From Candidatus Pantoea gossypiicola (GTDB lineage Bacteria; Pseudomonadota; Gammaproteobacteria; Enterobacterales; Enterobacteriaceae): 64,000 nucleotides of DNA. Position 1 is the stretch's first letter. The number at the start of each line of letters is the position of its first letter. Below the pieces are notes generated by a model. The model saw nothing but the letters and a program-made list of their open reading frames with translations. It ran no database searches and was not told where the DNA came from. Below, in pieces: positions 7,854 to 16,178 of the stretch. Location: positions 78,908 through 142,907 of the forward strand of contig NZ_VWVM01000014.1 in NCBI RefSeq assembly GCF_008632075.1, in the 5' to 3' direction. A program made the translations under genes and the position numbers.

Positions 7854-9092
7854 TTACTGGGCGTTTTTCTCGCCCAGCATCGCTTTTACCAGCTCAATGC
7901 AGCGCAGGAAACGGGTGTCATAATCATCTTCCTGCACATGCAGGAATTCGATGTTATTTTCCCGCAGCATCGTGACCAGCATCGACTGAAACTCCCGCCG
8001 ATCTACCGAACTGCCCAGGCTGCGCAATCCATCCGCAACCCAGGGCACGTTGTTCTCCAGCAGAATCACCAGATCAAAGCGATATTCATCGATCAACGCC
8101 TGCACAAAGGGATGTTCACGCCCTTCATATTTGAGACAAAACGCCTGCGTGGTCACAAAGTCGGTGTCGATAAACGCCACTTTATTAGCATATTTGACGG
8201 CGAAATCGATGTACTGCGCCTGGCCCAGCGCGATCTTGTCGTAATCGGAATATTGCAGCGCCATTTCGTCACCACCCAGATGGGAAAAGACATAATCGCG
8301 GCCATATTCCCAGGCGCTGGTGGTGTTAAAGATGTTGGCGAGTTTATTCACCAGCGTCGATTTACCGCTCGACTCTCCGCCGAGGATCGCCACGGTACGC
8401 ACAAAGAACGGTTTCACTTCCGTGGGAATGTAATCCCAGAAGCGGAACGGATCCTGACGAATCTGCGCGCCGCTGATACTCATAAAGGATCGGTTAGGAT
8501 CGACCAGCACGGTCTGAATGCCCAGGTGCTGCTGGTACATCTCCGCATCGGGCGCTTCGCTGGTGTAGATACAGTCCGGCGCAATGCCGTGCTCGCTGAG
8601 AAACGCGCTGACGCCTTGACTCCACACATCCCAGCCGTGCGGATAGGGTTCGATCCCCTCTTCATCAAAGGCGTGAATGCGAATATTTTTCTGATACTTA
8701 AAGGTCTGCAGCAGCCAGCGCAGGCGATCGCTGACCGTCGGCTGCTGTGACATTGCGCTGTTCTCAAACAGCTCACGGTCGCGCGGCTCGTCATAACCCA
8801 TAATGATATGCAGCTCATCCACCTGGCTACAGGCGCGCTGAATCAGATAGATATGGCCGGTATGCAACGGATAAAATTTACCAAATACCACGCCCACCGT
8901 TTTATCGCGGCGCGGAAACTCCAGTCCGAGAAAACGGTGCAGCGCCTCCAGCTTTTGCGCGCTGGGGCTTTTAATTTTGGCATTGAGCAACTGGCTCAGA
9001 TAGCCTTTGGTCATGCCGCTGGCATCAGCAACCTGTTGCAGCGTATGACCCTGCTGGCGAATGGCCGTTTTCAGATAATCAAACGACGACAT
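7854..9092 (-). CDS. nadR: trifunctional NAD biosynthesis regulator NadR
   Basis: Protein of 412 residues (E. coli NadR is 410). Residues ~1-60 form a helix-turn-helix (HTLQQVADASGMTKGYLSQLL) that binds operators of NAD genes. Residues ~60-230 form a nucleotidyltransferase domain with GKFYPLHTGHIYL, the HxGH signature of NMN adenylyltransferases. The C-terminal domain starts VAILGGESSGKST, the P-loop of the ribosylnicotinamide kinase. NadR senses NAD and represses nadA and nadB, and in E. coli works with PnuC. It lies 71 bases downstream of radA on the same strand, with a strong hairpin in between. Confidence 0.95.
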   Translation of the reverse strand: MSSFDYLKTAIRQQGHTLQQVADASGMTKGYLSQLLNAKIKSPSAQKLEALHRFLGLEFPRRDKTVGVVFGKFYPLHTGHIYLIQRACSQVDELHIIMGYDEPRDRELFENSAMSQQPTVSDRLRWLLQTFKYQKNIRIHAFDEEGIEPYPHGWDVWSQGVSAFLSEHGIAPDCIYTSEAPDAEMYQQHLGIQTVLVDPNRSFMSISGAQIRQDPFRFWDYIPTEVKPFFVRTVAILGGESSGKSTLVNKLANIFNTTSAWEYGRDYVFSHLGGDEMALQYSDYDKIALGQAQYIDFAVKYANKVAFIDTDFVTTQAFCLKYEGREHPFVQALIDEYRFDLVILLENNVPWVADGLRSLGSSVDRREFQSMLVTMLRENNIEFLHVQEDDYDTRFLRCIELVKAMLGEKNAQ

Positions 9093-9127
9093 GTCATGCC
9101 TCCTGCATCAATGCGGTTAAGGTGGGA

Positions 9128-9156
9128 GCGGCCAGCCCGCGACGCAGGCTGGCCGC
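9128..9156 (-). other. strong hairpin between radA and nadR
   Basis: GCGGCCAGCC and GGCTGGCCGC form a perfect 10-bp GC-rich stem with a nine-base loop. It lies a few bases past the radA stop and about 35 bases before nadR. There is no U-run on the minus strand, so it may act as an RNA processing or stabilising element rather than a terminator. Confidence 0.5.
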
Positions 9157-9163
9157 AGGCGCG

Positions 9164-10546
9164 TTACAGATCGTCCAGAATCGCCAGCGCATCGGCCAGC
9201 TTCTTCGCGCTGAAAACCTGCATCCCGGCAATCGGTTTTTTCGGTGCATTCCCCGCCGGTACAATGGCGCGTTTGAAACCATGCTTCGCCGCTTCAGAGA
9301 TGCGCTCCTGACCGCTGGGCACCGGACGGATCTCACCGGCCAGCCCCACTTCGCCGAAGATCACCAGATCCTGCGGCAGCGGACGATCGCGCAAGCTCGA
9401 CACCATCGACAGCATCAGCGCCAGGTCCGCACTGGTTTCGGTGACTTTAACGCCACCAACCACGTTGACGAACACATCCTGGTCCGCCATCTGCAATCCG
9501 CCGTGGCGGTGTAAAACGGCGAGCAGAATCGCCAGACGGTTCTGTTCCAGACCCACTGCCACGCGACGAGGATTGCCCATCATTGAGTGATCGACCAGCG
9601 CCTGAATCTCTACCAGCAGCGGACGCGTTCCCTCCCACAGCACCATAATCGAACTGCCCGAGGTAACCTCTTCGCCACGCGACAGGAAGATAGCGGACGG
9701 GTTGCTGACTTCACGCATGCCCTGCTCGGTCATGGCAAACACACCCAGCTCATTCACTGCGCCGAAGCGGTTTTTATGGCTGCGCAGCGTGCGAAAGCGG
9801 GAATCGGCATCGCCATCCAGCAGCACTGAGCAGTCAATACAGTGCTCCAGCACCTTCGGTCCGGCCAGCGAGCCATCTTTGGTGACGTGGCCGACCATGA
9901 TGATCGCCACGCCGCGCGTTTTGGCGAAACGCGTCAGGTAAGCGGCGGTTTCACGCACCTGAGCCACGCTGCCCGGTGATGACTGGATCTCCGCCATGTG
10001 CATGACCTGGATCGAGTCGATCACCATCAGTTGCGGCTGCTCCTGTTCGGCGATCAGGCAGATCTGCTCAATGCTGGTTTCCGACAGCATATTCACATTT
10101 TCGGTGGGTAATCCCAGACGATGGGCGCGCATTGCTACCTGTTGCAGTGACTCTTCTCCGGTGACGTAAAGGGTTTTCATCCCTTCTGACAAGCGGCACA
10201 TCACCTGCAGCAGCAGCGTGGATTTGCCCGCGCCCGGACTGCCGCCAATCAGAATGGCACTGCCCGGCACGACGCCGCCGCCCAGTACCCGGTCAAACTC
10301 TTTAAAGCTGGTCGAGAAACGCGGTAACGCCTCCAGGCTGATTTCAGAGAGCTTCTGCACCCGGCTGGTGCCAGCGCTGCCGGCATAACCACTCAGGCGC
10401 TCGTTACGTGCAGCGGCGGGCGAGGCGGCGATGCGCACCTCGGTGATGGTGTTCCAGGCATGACAGGCGCTGCATTGCCCCTGCCAGCGTGGGTAATCTG
10501 CGCCACATTCATTACAGACAAATGCGCGTTTTGCCGCTTTGGCCAA
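9164..10546 (-). CDS. radA: DNA repair protein RadA
   Basis: Protein of 460 residues, the E. coli length. It starts with a C4 zinc finger (CNECGADYPRWQGQCSAC), then a RecA-like core with Walker A GGSPGAGKST, Walker B LMVIDSIQVM and the RadA-specific KNRFG motif (SHKNRFGAVNELGVF), then a Lon-protease-like C-terminal domain (NVVGGVKVTETSADLALML). RadA is a DnaB-like hexameric motor that promotes branch migration of recombination intermediates. It sits 13 bases downstream of serB and so is probably co-transcribed with it, as in E. coli. Confidence 0.95.
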   Translation of the reverse strand: MAKAAKRAFVCNECGADYPRWQGQCSACHAWNTITEVRIAASPAAARNERLSGYAGSAGTSRVQKLSEISLEALPRFSTSFKEFDRVLGGGVVPGSAILIGGSPGAGKSTLLLQVMCRLSEGMKTLYVTGEESLQQVAMRAHRLGLPTENVNMLSETSIEQICLIAEQEQPQLMVIDSIQVMHMAEIQSSPGSVAQVRETAAYLTRFAKTRGVAIIMVGHVTKDGSLAGPKVLEHCIDCSVLLDGDADSRFRTLRSHKNRFGAVNELGVFAMTEQGMREVSNPSAIFLSRGEEVTSGSSIMVLWEGTRPLLVEIQALVDHSMMGNPRRVAVGLEQNRLAILLAVLHRHGGLQMADQDVFVNVVGGVKVTETSADLALMLSMVSSLRDRPLPQDLVIFGEVGLAGEIRPVPSGQERISEAAKHGFKRAIVPAGNAPKKPIAGMQVFSAKKLADALAILDDL

Positions 10547-10559
10547 ATCAATACCTCTG

Positions 10560-11537
10560 TTAACGCTCTTCGTGGATCAGGCTGCCGCTGAGGATGCAGA
10601 ACACACCCATTAAATCGGCATGACGAATGGTGACCGCAGTCTGCTCATTCACTTTAGGTTTAGCATGGAACGCAATGCCCAGCGCTGAGGCTTTGATCAT
10701 CAGCAGGTCATTGGCCCCGTCGCCGATTGCCACCGTCTGTTCCGGCGCGATGTCAAAACGCTGCGCCAGCTTCTTCAGGGTATCGGCTTTGTATTGTGCG
10801 TCGACAATCGGACCCAGCACGTTGCCGGTCAGTTTGCCGTCGCGAATTTCGAGTTCATTGGCCACCACCGCCGACAGATGCAGCCTGTCGCGCAGGTATT
10901 CGGCGTAGTAGGTAAAGCCGCCGGACGCGATGGCAACCTGCCAGCCCAGTGCCTGCAATTTCTGCGTCAGCGTCGTTAAGCCGGGCATCAGCGGCAGCGC
11001 ATCGCGCACCTGTTTGAGAATATTGGCGTCTGCGCCCTGCAGCGTGGCAACGCGCTGACGCAGGCTGGCGGTGAAGTCGAGTTCGCCGCGCATTGCGCGC
11101 TCCGTCACTTCCGCTACCTGCTCGCCGCAGCCCGCCAGTTTAGCGATTTCGTCGATGCATTCGATCTGAATCGCGGTCGAGTCCATATCCATGACCAGCA
11201 GGCCTGGCGTTTTGAGATGCGGGATTTTGCCCAGCGGCGCTACGTCCAGCCCGGCGTCGTGCGCCAGCTTGCTGGCAAATGGCGTCAGCGATCCCGCCAG
11301 GCGAATCACCTGATACTCATCGACGTTCCAGGCGCTGACGATCACCATCGCCGCACCCAGCTGGTGCTGGTAATCGGTCAGCCGTTGCTTATCCAGCCCG
11401 CGGCCATACAGCAGCCAGCCGGTACGGCCAGCGCGATAATCCAGCGGCATCACTTCATCACCGCTAAGAGAAAGGGGCAAACCCGGCCAGAGGGAGACAT
11501 CGGCGGGAAGATCGCACCAGGTTAAACGATTTGGCAT
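10560..11537 (-). CDS. serB: phosphoserine phosphatase SerB
   Basis: Protein of 325 residues. The start at 11537 gives MPNRLTWCDLPADVSLWPG, matching E. coli SerB, and has AGGAG six bases upstream; an upstream in-frame ATG at 11570 is not supported. The N-terminal ~90 residues are an ACT-like regulatory part. The HAD phosphatase core has the catalytic DMDSTAIQIECIDEIA (nucleophile and general acid Asp), the SGGFTYYAEYL loop and the IGDGANDLLMI motif. It catalyses the last step of serine synthesis, phosphoserine to serine. It heads the serB-radA-nadR run and is divergent from ytjB. Confidence 0.95.
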   Translation of the reverse strand: MPNRLTWCDLPADVSLWPGLPLSLSGDEVMPLDYRAGRTGWLLYGRGLDKQRLTDYQHQLGAAMVIVSAWNVDEYQVIRLAGSLTPFASKLAHDAGLDVAPLGKIPHLKTPGLLVMDMDSTAIQIECIDEIAKLAGCGEQVAEVTERAMRGELDFTASLRQRVATLQGADANILKQVRDALPLMPGLTTLTQKLQALGWQVAIASGGFTYYAEYLRDRLHLSAVVANELEIRDGKLTGNVLGPIVDAQYKADTLKKLAQRFDIAPEQTVAIGDGANDLLMIKASALGIAFHAKPKVNEQTAVTIRHADLMGVFCILSGSLIHEER

Positions 11538-11644
11538 CAGAGCTCCTGTAGGGACAACAAAACCACGCAAGAGGCTACCTTGTCTGCGCCGCTTCTGGCA
11601 ACATAATCTCCAGGCTTTCTGTTGTGATATGACCCGGATGATTA

Positions 11645-12295
11645 ATGGCTAAAACCGCACTGAAATTTCGCTTACACCGTACCGTGATCGTTCTTATCTC
11701 GATGGCGCTGCTGGTCGTGCTGATGCAGGGTGCTTCCTGGTTCAGTCTCGGCCATCAGACGGCGCGTTCTGAGCAGGTCGAGGAGCTGGCGCATACGCTG
11801 ACCAGCCAGGTGGCGTTCAGCCTTAAGCCGTTGATGGACAACAGTGAAAATAACCGGAATCAGATTGAAGCCATTCTTAATCAGATGACGGCGAACAGCC
11901 GTATTCTGGATGCATCCGTGTATGACGGAGACGGCAGCCTGGTGGCGCACAGCGGTGAAAACATCAATGTCCGCGACCGGCTGGCGCTCGATGGCAAGCG
12001 CGCGGGCAGCTATTTCAACCACCAGATTGTGCAGCCGCTGGCCGGAACCGATGGCCCGCTGGGCTTTTTGCGCGTAACGCTGGATACCCATGTGCTGGTC
12101 ACCGACTCACATCAGGTCGATAACACCACCAATATTCTGCGTCTGATGATGCTGCTGGCGCTGGCCATCGGCATTATTCTCTCCCGTACTCTGCTGCGCC
12201 ACCGCCGTACCCGCTGGCAGCAGTCACCGTTCCTGCTCACCGCCAGCACGCCGGTACAGGAGGATCGGGATGAAGATGACCCGAAGAAAGATTAA
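11645..12295 (+). CDS. ytjB: inner-membrane protein YtjB (Smp)
   Basis: Protein of 216 residues with close resemblance to E. coli YtjB/Smp. A first membrane helix lies at residues ~14-33 (VIVLISMALLVVLMQGASWF), a periplasmic domain follows with SRILDASVYDGDGSLVAHSGE and LALDGKRAGSYFNHQIVQP, a second helix lies at ~160-180, and a cytoplasmic tail RTRWQQSPFLLTAS ends in charged residues. The molecular role is unresolved; the family is often described as virulence- or membrane-associated. It is divergent from serB, the same arrangement as in E. coli, and is followed by a clear terminator. Confidence 0.9.
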   Translation: MAKTALKFRLHRTVIVLISMALLVVLMQGASWFSLGHQTARSEQVEELAHTLTSQVAFSLKPLMDNSENNRNQIEAILNQMTANSRILDASVYDGDGSLVAHSGENINVRDRLALDGKRAGSYFNHQIVQPLAGTDGPLGFLRVTLDTHVLVTDSHQVDNTTNILRLMMLLALAIGIILSRTLLRHRRTRWQQSPFLLTASTPVQEDRDEDDPKKD

Positions 12296-12325
12296 TGTCC
12301 GGCTCTGTTGAAAGGATAAAACGAG

Positions 12326-12351
12326 AAAGGCCCGCTGTGCGGGCCTTTTTT
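12326..12351 (+). terminator. intrinsic terminator of ytjB
   Basis: AAAGGCCCGC and GCGGGCCTTT pair around TGT, followed by more T residues. It is 31 bases after the ytjB stop and also close to the convergent yjjG, for which it could work in reverse with a shorter U tail. Confidence 0.85.
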
Positions 12352-12385
12352 ATGGGAACGTTGCGGATTTGCGAGACAGCTTCCC

Positions 12386-13066
12386 TTAGCCGATCAGCAG
12401 CGCTTCCAGCTCACTCAGCGATTTGACCTGCCAGGTCGGTTTGATATGTTCCGGCAACGGCCGGGTGCCATGATCGAGCCAGCAGGTTTTCAGGCCAGCA
12501 TTCATGCCGCCCAGAATGTCTGACTCTGGGGTATCCCCCACCATCAGCACCCGCTGACGATCCGGATTGCCCATCCGTTCCAGCGCATAATCAAAGATCT
12601 CTGCCGCCGGTTTTGGCACGCCGACCTGCTCAGAGATCACCAGCGCCGAAAAGTAATCACGGAAACCGGTGCGCTCAAGACGCGTCTGCTGCAGCGCGGT
12701 AAAGCCGTTGGTAATGATCCCCATCTTTACCTTGCCATGCAGTTGATTCATCAGGCTAACCGCACCTGGCAGCGGCGTGCAGATCTCCCCCATTGCGGAG
12801 AGAAAGCCGCTGTTAAGGATCTCTGGCGCCACGCTGAGCTTTTCACTCCAGTGGTTAAAACGCTGAGTCTGCAACTGTAACGCTGAGATAGTGCCGTTCT
12901 GATAATCGACCCACAGCGGTTTGTTGATCGCCTGATAATCGCTGTAATCCTGGTCGGTGAACTGCACGTCATATCCGGCGAACAGGCGCTGCAAACCGGC
13001 ATAGGCGTCGAAATGAAAAAGGGTATCGTCCGCATCAAACAGGATGCAATCCCAGTTATCGATCAT
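12386..13066 (-). CDS. yjjG: HAD-type nucleotidase YjjG
   Basis: Protein of 226 residues, collinear with E. coli YjjG. HAD motifs: [13 protein letters not shown] near the N-terminus; [16 protein letters not shown], Lys in [34 protein letters not shown]. The enzyme dephosphorylates nucleoside monophosphates, including non-canonical pyrimidine ones, and is thought to clean up mutagenic nucleotides in the cytoplasm. The start at 13066 has GGAGC upstream. It lies 18 bases after rimI on the same strand, so holD-rimI-yjjG is one transcription unit. Confidence 0.92.
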   Translation of the reverse strand: MIDNWDCILFDADDTLFHFDAYAGLQRLFAGYDVQFTDQDYSDYQAINKPLWVDYQNGTISALQLQTQRFNHWSEKLSVAPEILNSGFLSAMGEICTPLPGAVSLMNQLHGKVKMGIITNGFTALQQTRLERTGFRDYFSALVISEQVGVPKPAAEIFDYALERMGNPDRQRVLMVGDTPESDILGGMNAGLKTCWLDHGTRPLPEHIKPTWQVKSLSELEALLIG

Positions 13067-13084
13067 TAAAGCTCCTTAACACCA

Positions 13085-13525
13085 CTACGGCGTCAGGGCC
13101 ATGAGAAGGGCATCTTCACGGCCGCTGGCGGTGGGATAATAGTTGGGACGACGACTGACCTGATTGAATCCAAGCTGCTCATAGAGCGCAATGGCGGGCA
13201 GGTTCGAGGCCCGCACTTCCAGCCACAGCGTCAGCACGTCGCGTTTGATCAGTTCATCGATCAGATGCTGCAGCAACTGGCGACCCAACCCCCGGCGCTG
13301 AAAGGCGGGATCGACCGCGATGTTAAACAGCGAGGCTTCGTCCAGCACCACCTGAGTAATGGCAAAAGCGGCCATTTTGCCGTCGACATCGAGACGTAAA
13401 TTGATAAAGCGCTCGCCCTGATTGCTGGCAAACGTCTTTTCACTCCAGGGAAACGCGTGACTACGACACTCAATGGCGTAGGCCTGCGCCAGATCGTCAG
13501 GGGTGAGTAAAGAGATGGCTGTCAT
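13085..13525 (-). CDS. rimI: ribosomal protein S18-alanine N-acetyltransferase RimI
   Basis: GNAT acetyltransferase of 146 residues. The acetyl-CoA-binding motif QRRGLGRQLLQHLIDEL is in the middle and is preceded by SLFNIAVDPAFQ; the tail has YEQLGFNQVSRRPNYY with the expected catalytic Tyr region. It acetylates the N-terminal alanine of ribosomal protein bS18. Its start overlaps the end of holD by 29 bases in another frame, so translation of the two is likely coupled. Confidence 0.92.
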   Translation of the reverse strand: MTAISLLTPDDLAQAYAIECRSHAFPWSEKTFASNQGERFINLRLDVDGKMAAFAITQVVLDEASLFNIAVDPAFQRRGLGRQLLQHLIDELIKRDVLTLWLEVRASNLPAIALYEQLGFNQVSRRPNYYPTASGREDALLMALTP

Positions 13526-13907
13526 GGTTACACATCTGTTGCCAGAGCGCGCGTCTGGCGACGCCGCTACTGATCAGTTCATTGAAAGAGGCGCTGGTTA
13601 AAGTCACGCCATTAAAAGTCTGTTCGCTCTCCACCCCGAGTAACCAGCCCGCGCAGTTCAGCGTCTCTGGCAGCATTTGCAGCTGATCCGGCGTCACGGT
13701 CATTACCTGTGCGGGTTGCAGTTTGAGAGCATGCAGCACGTCGCGCATCAGCGGTTCATGCAGACCGGGCGGTGCGTCAGCGACAATAATTAACTGCGTA
13801 TCCGGTGCCAGCGTGACGGCAATTTCGCCCTGAAGCACGCGCGGGCGGCGCAGCTGGTACTGTGTAATTCCCATTTGCTGTAAAAGCCAGTCGCGCCTGG
13901 ACGTCAT
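13497..13907 (-). CDS. holD: DNA polymerase III psi subunit HolD
   Basis: Protein of 136 residues (137 in E. coli). The start at 13907 gives [22 protein letters not shown], whose [16 protein letters not shown] pattern is the chi-binding N-terminal segment of psi. The body ([21 protein letters not shown]) fits the family. Psi bridges chi and the clamp-loader complex and stabilises the replisome on SSB-coated DNA. A longer open frame to 13979 runs toward the divergent rsmC gene and is not needed. It overlaps rimI by 29 bases. Confidence 0.9.
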   Translation of the reverse strand: MTSRRDWLLQQMGITQYQLRRPRVLQGEIAVTLAPDTQLIIVADAPPGLHEPLMRDVLHALKLQPAQVMTVTPDQLQMLPETLNCAGWLLGVESEQTFNGVTLTSASFNELISSGVARRALWQQMCNHDSHLFTHP

Positions 13908-14013
13908 GGTGTTACCTGTTCTGCTGCCTGAATGCGACGCTATGCTAGCAAACCCATCGAACATGCGCCAACAAACCACTATAATCCCCGCTCAGATCTT
14001 ACAGGAGCCCTAC

Positions 14014-15045
14014 ATGTCTGCTTTAACCCCGGCCAGCGAAGTCATTCTGCGCCACAGTGATGAATTTACCGCCCGCCATGTTTTATTTGCTGGCGATCTG
14101 CAGGATGACCTGCCCGCTCAGCTGGAAACCGCTTCGTCGCGCGTTCACACCCAGCAATATCATCACTGGCAAAACCTGAGCCGCCGTATGGGCGAGCAGG
14201 CGCGTTACGGCATGGTTGCGCAGGCAGAAGATGTGCAGGGCTGCGATACCCTGGTCTACTTCTGGACCAAGAATAAGCCGGAAGTGCAGTTCCAGCTACA
14301 GAACCTGCTCTCTATGCTGCCGGTCGGCTGTGACGTGTTCGTGGTCGGTGAAAACCGCAGCGGCGTGCGCAGTGCCGAAGGCATGGTGGAGTCGTGGGTG
14401 AAACTGGAGAAAATCGACAGCGCGCGTCGCTGTGGTCTCTACCATGGTCGCCTGGACAAACAGCCTGAGTTTGATGCCAGCAGCTTTGGTCATCAGTATC
14501 AGCTGGATGGTCTGACAATCCATACCCTGCCTGGCGTTTTCAGCCGTGACGGCCTGGACAGCGGCAGTGCCCTGCTGCTCTCGACCTTTACTGCGCATAC
14601 CAAAGGTAAAGTGCTGGATATGGGCTGTGGCGCAGGCGTGATTGCCGCCTCTCTGCCGGCCCGTTCGCCTAAAGTGCGTTTGTGGCTGTGTGACGTGCAC
14701 GCGGCTGCCATCGAAGCGAGTAAATTGACGCTGGCCGCCAATGGCATCGAAGGCGAAGTCTTCGCCAGCAACGTCTTCTCTGACGTAACGGGTCGTTTCG
14801 ACATGATTATCTCGAACCCGCCGTTCCATGAAGGTACCCAGACCAGCCTCGATGCTGCCCAGGCGCTGATCCGTGGCGCAGTGAAACACCTGAACACCGG
14901 TGGCGAACTGCGTATCGTCGCAAACACCTTCCTGCCCTACCCACAGGTGCTGGATGAAGCCTTTGGCAGCCACGAAGTTATCGCGCAGACCGGCCGTTTC
15001 AAAGTTTATCGTGCCGTCTACGGTCGCGGAGCCAAAACCCGCTAA
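14014..15045 (+). CDS. rsmC: 16S rRNA guanine-N2 methyltransferase RsmC
   Basis: Protein of 343 residues (342 in E. coli). The start ATG 14014 follows AGGAG. An N-terminal inactive methyltransferase-like domain ([33 protein letters not shown]) precedes the catalytic domain with SAM-binding [15 protein letters not shown] near residue 205 and the N2-guanine catalytic motif ISNPPFHEG near residue 269. It methylates G1207 of 16S rRNA in the 30S subunit. It is divergent from holD, as in E. coli, and is followed by a hairpin and the tRNA-Leu operon. Confidence 0.95.
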   Translation: MSALTPASEVILRHSDEFTARHVLFAGDLQDDLPAQLETASSRVHTQQYHHWQNLSRRMGEQARYGMVAQAEDVQGCDTLVYFWTKNKPEVQFQLQNLLSMLPVGCDVFVVGENRSGVRSAEGMVESWVKLEKIDSARRCGLYHGRLDKQPEFDASSFGHQYQLDGLTIHTLPGVFSRDGLDSGSALLLSTFTAHTKGKVLDMGCGAGVIAASLPARSPKVRLWLCDVHAAAIEASKLTLAANGIEGEVFASNVFSDVTGRFDMIISNPPFHEGTQTSLDAAQALIRGAVKHLNTGGELRIVANTFLPYPQVLDEAFGSHEVIAQTGRFKVYRAVYGRGAKTR

Positions 15046-15073
15046 GCGCTTTTCCCGCCGTCAACCGCGTTGC

Positions 15074-15115
15074 CGGGCTGAAAACGTTGCTTTTTACAGC
15101 GATCGTTTCAGCCCG
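15074..15115 (+). terminator. hairpin between rsmC and the tRNA-Leu promoter
   Basis: CGGGCTGAAAACG pairs with CGTTTCAGCCCG (one bulged A) around a loop rich in T. It lies 29 bases after the rsmC stop and 12 before the -35 box of the tRNA promoter, so it probably ends rsmC transcription. No U-run follows. Confidence 0.45.
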
Positions 15116-15127
15116 ACGAAATAGTTG

Positions 15128-15155
15128 TTGACGCAAAGAGTAAAATCTCTAGAAT
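15128..15155 (+). promoter_or_regulatory. sigma-70 promoter of the tRNA-Leu cluster
   Basis: TTGACG at 15128-15133 and TAGAAT at 15150-15155 are separated by 16 bases, followed by the GC-rich stretch GCGCCTCC. A GC-rich discriminator is typical of stringently controlled stable-RNA promoters. It lies 41 bases before the first tRNA. Confidence 0.75.
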
Positions 15156-15196
15156 GCGCCTCCGTGGTTGTAACATTCTCAGGGTGTTACGGGTAT

Positions 15197-15283
15197 GCGA
15201 AGGTGGCGGAATTGGTAGACGCGCTAGCTTCAGGTGTTAGTGTCCTAACGGACGTGAGGGTTCAAGTCCCTCTCTTCGCACCA
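15197..15283 (+). tRNA. tRNA-Leu (anticodon CAG), copy 1
   Basis: An 87-base gene with encoded CCA, a long variable arm as in class II tRNAs, acceptor stem GCGAAGG with TCTTCGC, TTCAAGT in the T loop, and anticodon CAG at 15231-15233. It matches the leuQPV type of E. coli, which sits at the same place. Its variable-arm stem GTCC/GGAC is fully Watson-Crick. Confidence 0.97.
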
Positions 15284-15313
15284 AAATCACATGTTTCATA
15301 TCGCGAGCACTGC

Positions 15314-15400
15314 GCGAAGGTGGCGGAATTGGTAGACGCGCTAGCTTCAGGTGTTAGTGTCTTAACGGACGTGAGGGTTCAAGTCCCTCTCTTCGCACCA
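15314..15400 (+). tRNA. tRNA-Leu (anticodon CAG), copy 2
   Basis: Same length and structure as copy 1, with anticodon CAG at 15348-15350. It differs from copy 1 by one base in the variable arm (GTCT instead of GTCC at 15362), giving a G-U pair. It is separated from copy 1 by a 30-base spacer and is in the same transcript. Confidence 0.97.
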
Positions 15401-15428
15401 TTGCGGTGATATGAACGGACAACTCGAT

Positions 15429-15515
15429 GCGAAGGTGGCGGAATTGGTAGACGCGCTAGCTTCAGGTGTTAGTGTCTTAACGGACGTGAGGGTTCAAGTC
15501 CCTCTCTTCGCACCA
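15429..15515 (+). tRNA. tRNA-Leu (anticodon CAG), copy 3
   Basis: Identical to copy 2 over 87 bases, with anticodon CAG at 15463-15465. It is the last of the three-gene run. A T-rich stretch (TGTTTTTTCC) lies about 20 bases downstream, without a clear hairpin, and may mark the transcript end. Confidence 0.97.
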
Positions 15516-15662
15516 ACGTTGTCATCCTCTGTTTTTTCCTGCAATGCCTTTCTGCTTCCCTTGCAGTATCGTTTTATCCCCTGCTCACTTTAGTTTTTCA
15601 GCCCGGTTTCGCTCATCCAGTCGCTTGACGCTGTACCACGATTTTCAGCCGCTCCGCCCTGA

Positions 15663-15947
15663 TTAAATCAGATGAAAATTCACAGAGATAGCCGCCAGTC
15701 CGCCTGCTAACGCCAGACAGGATGGCAGTAGCAGATAGTGACGCAGACGCGGGCTGAACAGCATTACGACCGTCAGCAGCAGGGCAACCGTCATCACCAT
15801 CCGCCACTGACTGAAGCTCGGTTCCCATAAGGCGAACAGCGGCAGTGCGATGCAGGGCAGCAATACGCCCCACGCGCTATCCAGTTTTTTACCCAGTGCC
15901 CAGCTGACTCCCCACAGGCTGCAGGCCGCAATAATTGCTATCCCCAT
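15663..15947 (-). CDS. yjjZ: DUF1435 membrane protein YjjZ
   Basis: Small hydrophobic protein of 94 residues with about three membrane segments. WGVLLPCIALPLFALWEPSFSQWR and RLRHYLLLPSCLALAGG resemble the DUF1435 family, of which YjjZ in E. coli lies between rsmC/leu-tRNA and fhuF as here. The function is unknown. The start at 15947 has GAGGTTT upstream. A Fur-box-like palindrome 17 bases upstream predicts induction under iron limitation. Confidence 0.65.
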   Translation of the reverse strand: MGIAIIAACSLWGVSWALGKKLDSAWGVLLPCIALPLFALWEPSFSQWRMVMTVALLLTVVMLFSPRLRHYLLLPSCLALAGGLAAISVNFHLI

Positions 15948-15963
15948 GACGCAAACCTCAAAT

Positions 15964-15982
15964 GATAAGCATTCCCATTATC
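15964..15982. promoter_or_regulatory. Fur box upstream of yjjZ
   Basis: GATAAGCATTCCCATTATC agrees at 14 of 19 positions with the Fur consensus GATAATGATAATCATTATC by direct count. It sits just upstream of the yjjZ start, consistent with iron repression. Confidence 0.7.
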
Positions 15983-16178
15983 ATATGACAGTTTTAACAG
16001 CCTTGCAGCCTGTTTTTCTCACGTCCGGCAACGAAGATGACAGACTAGTTGGAAAATGCTAGATTGCGGCCGATAACACTTTTAATAACAGCAACAGCAA
16101 TAATTTGCTCACTCTCTGGCAGAATCTTTCTTTGCCGGCTTGCGCTTTGGTATTTCAGGGCCGTCACGAGTATTTATA

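Noticed and set aside
15516..16178. Prophage or island at the tRNA-Leu cluster
   Set aside because: No integrase, repeat of the tRNA 3' end or phage gene follows; the order yjjZ to fhuF is that of the core chromosome.
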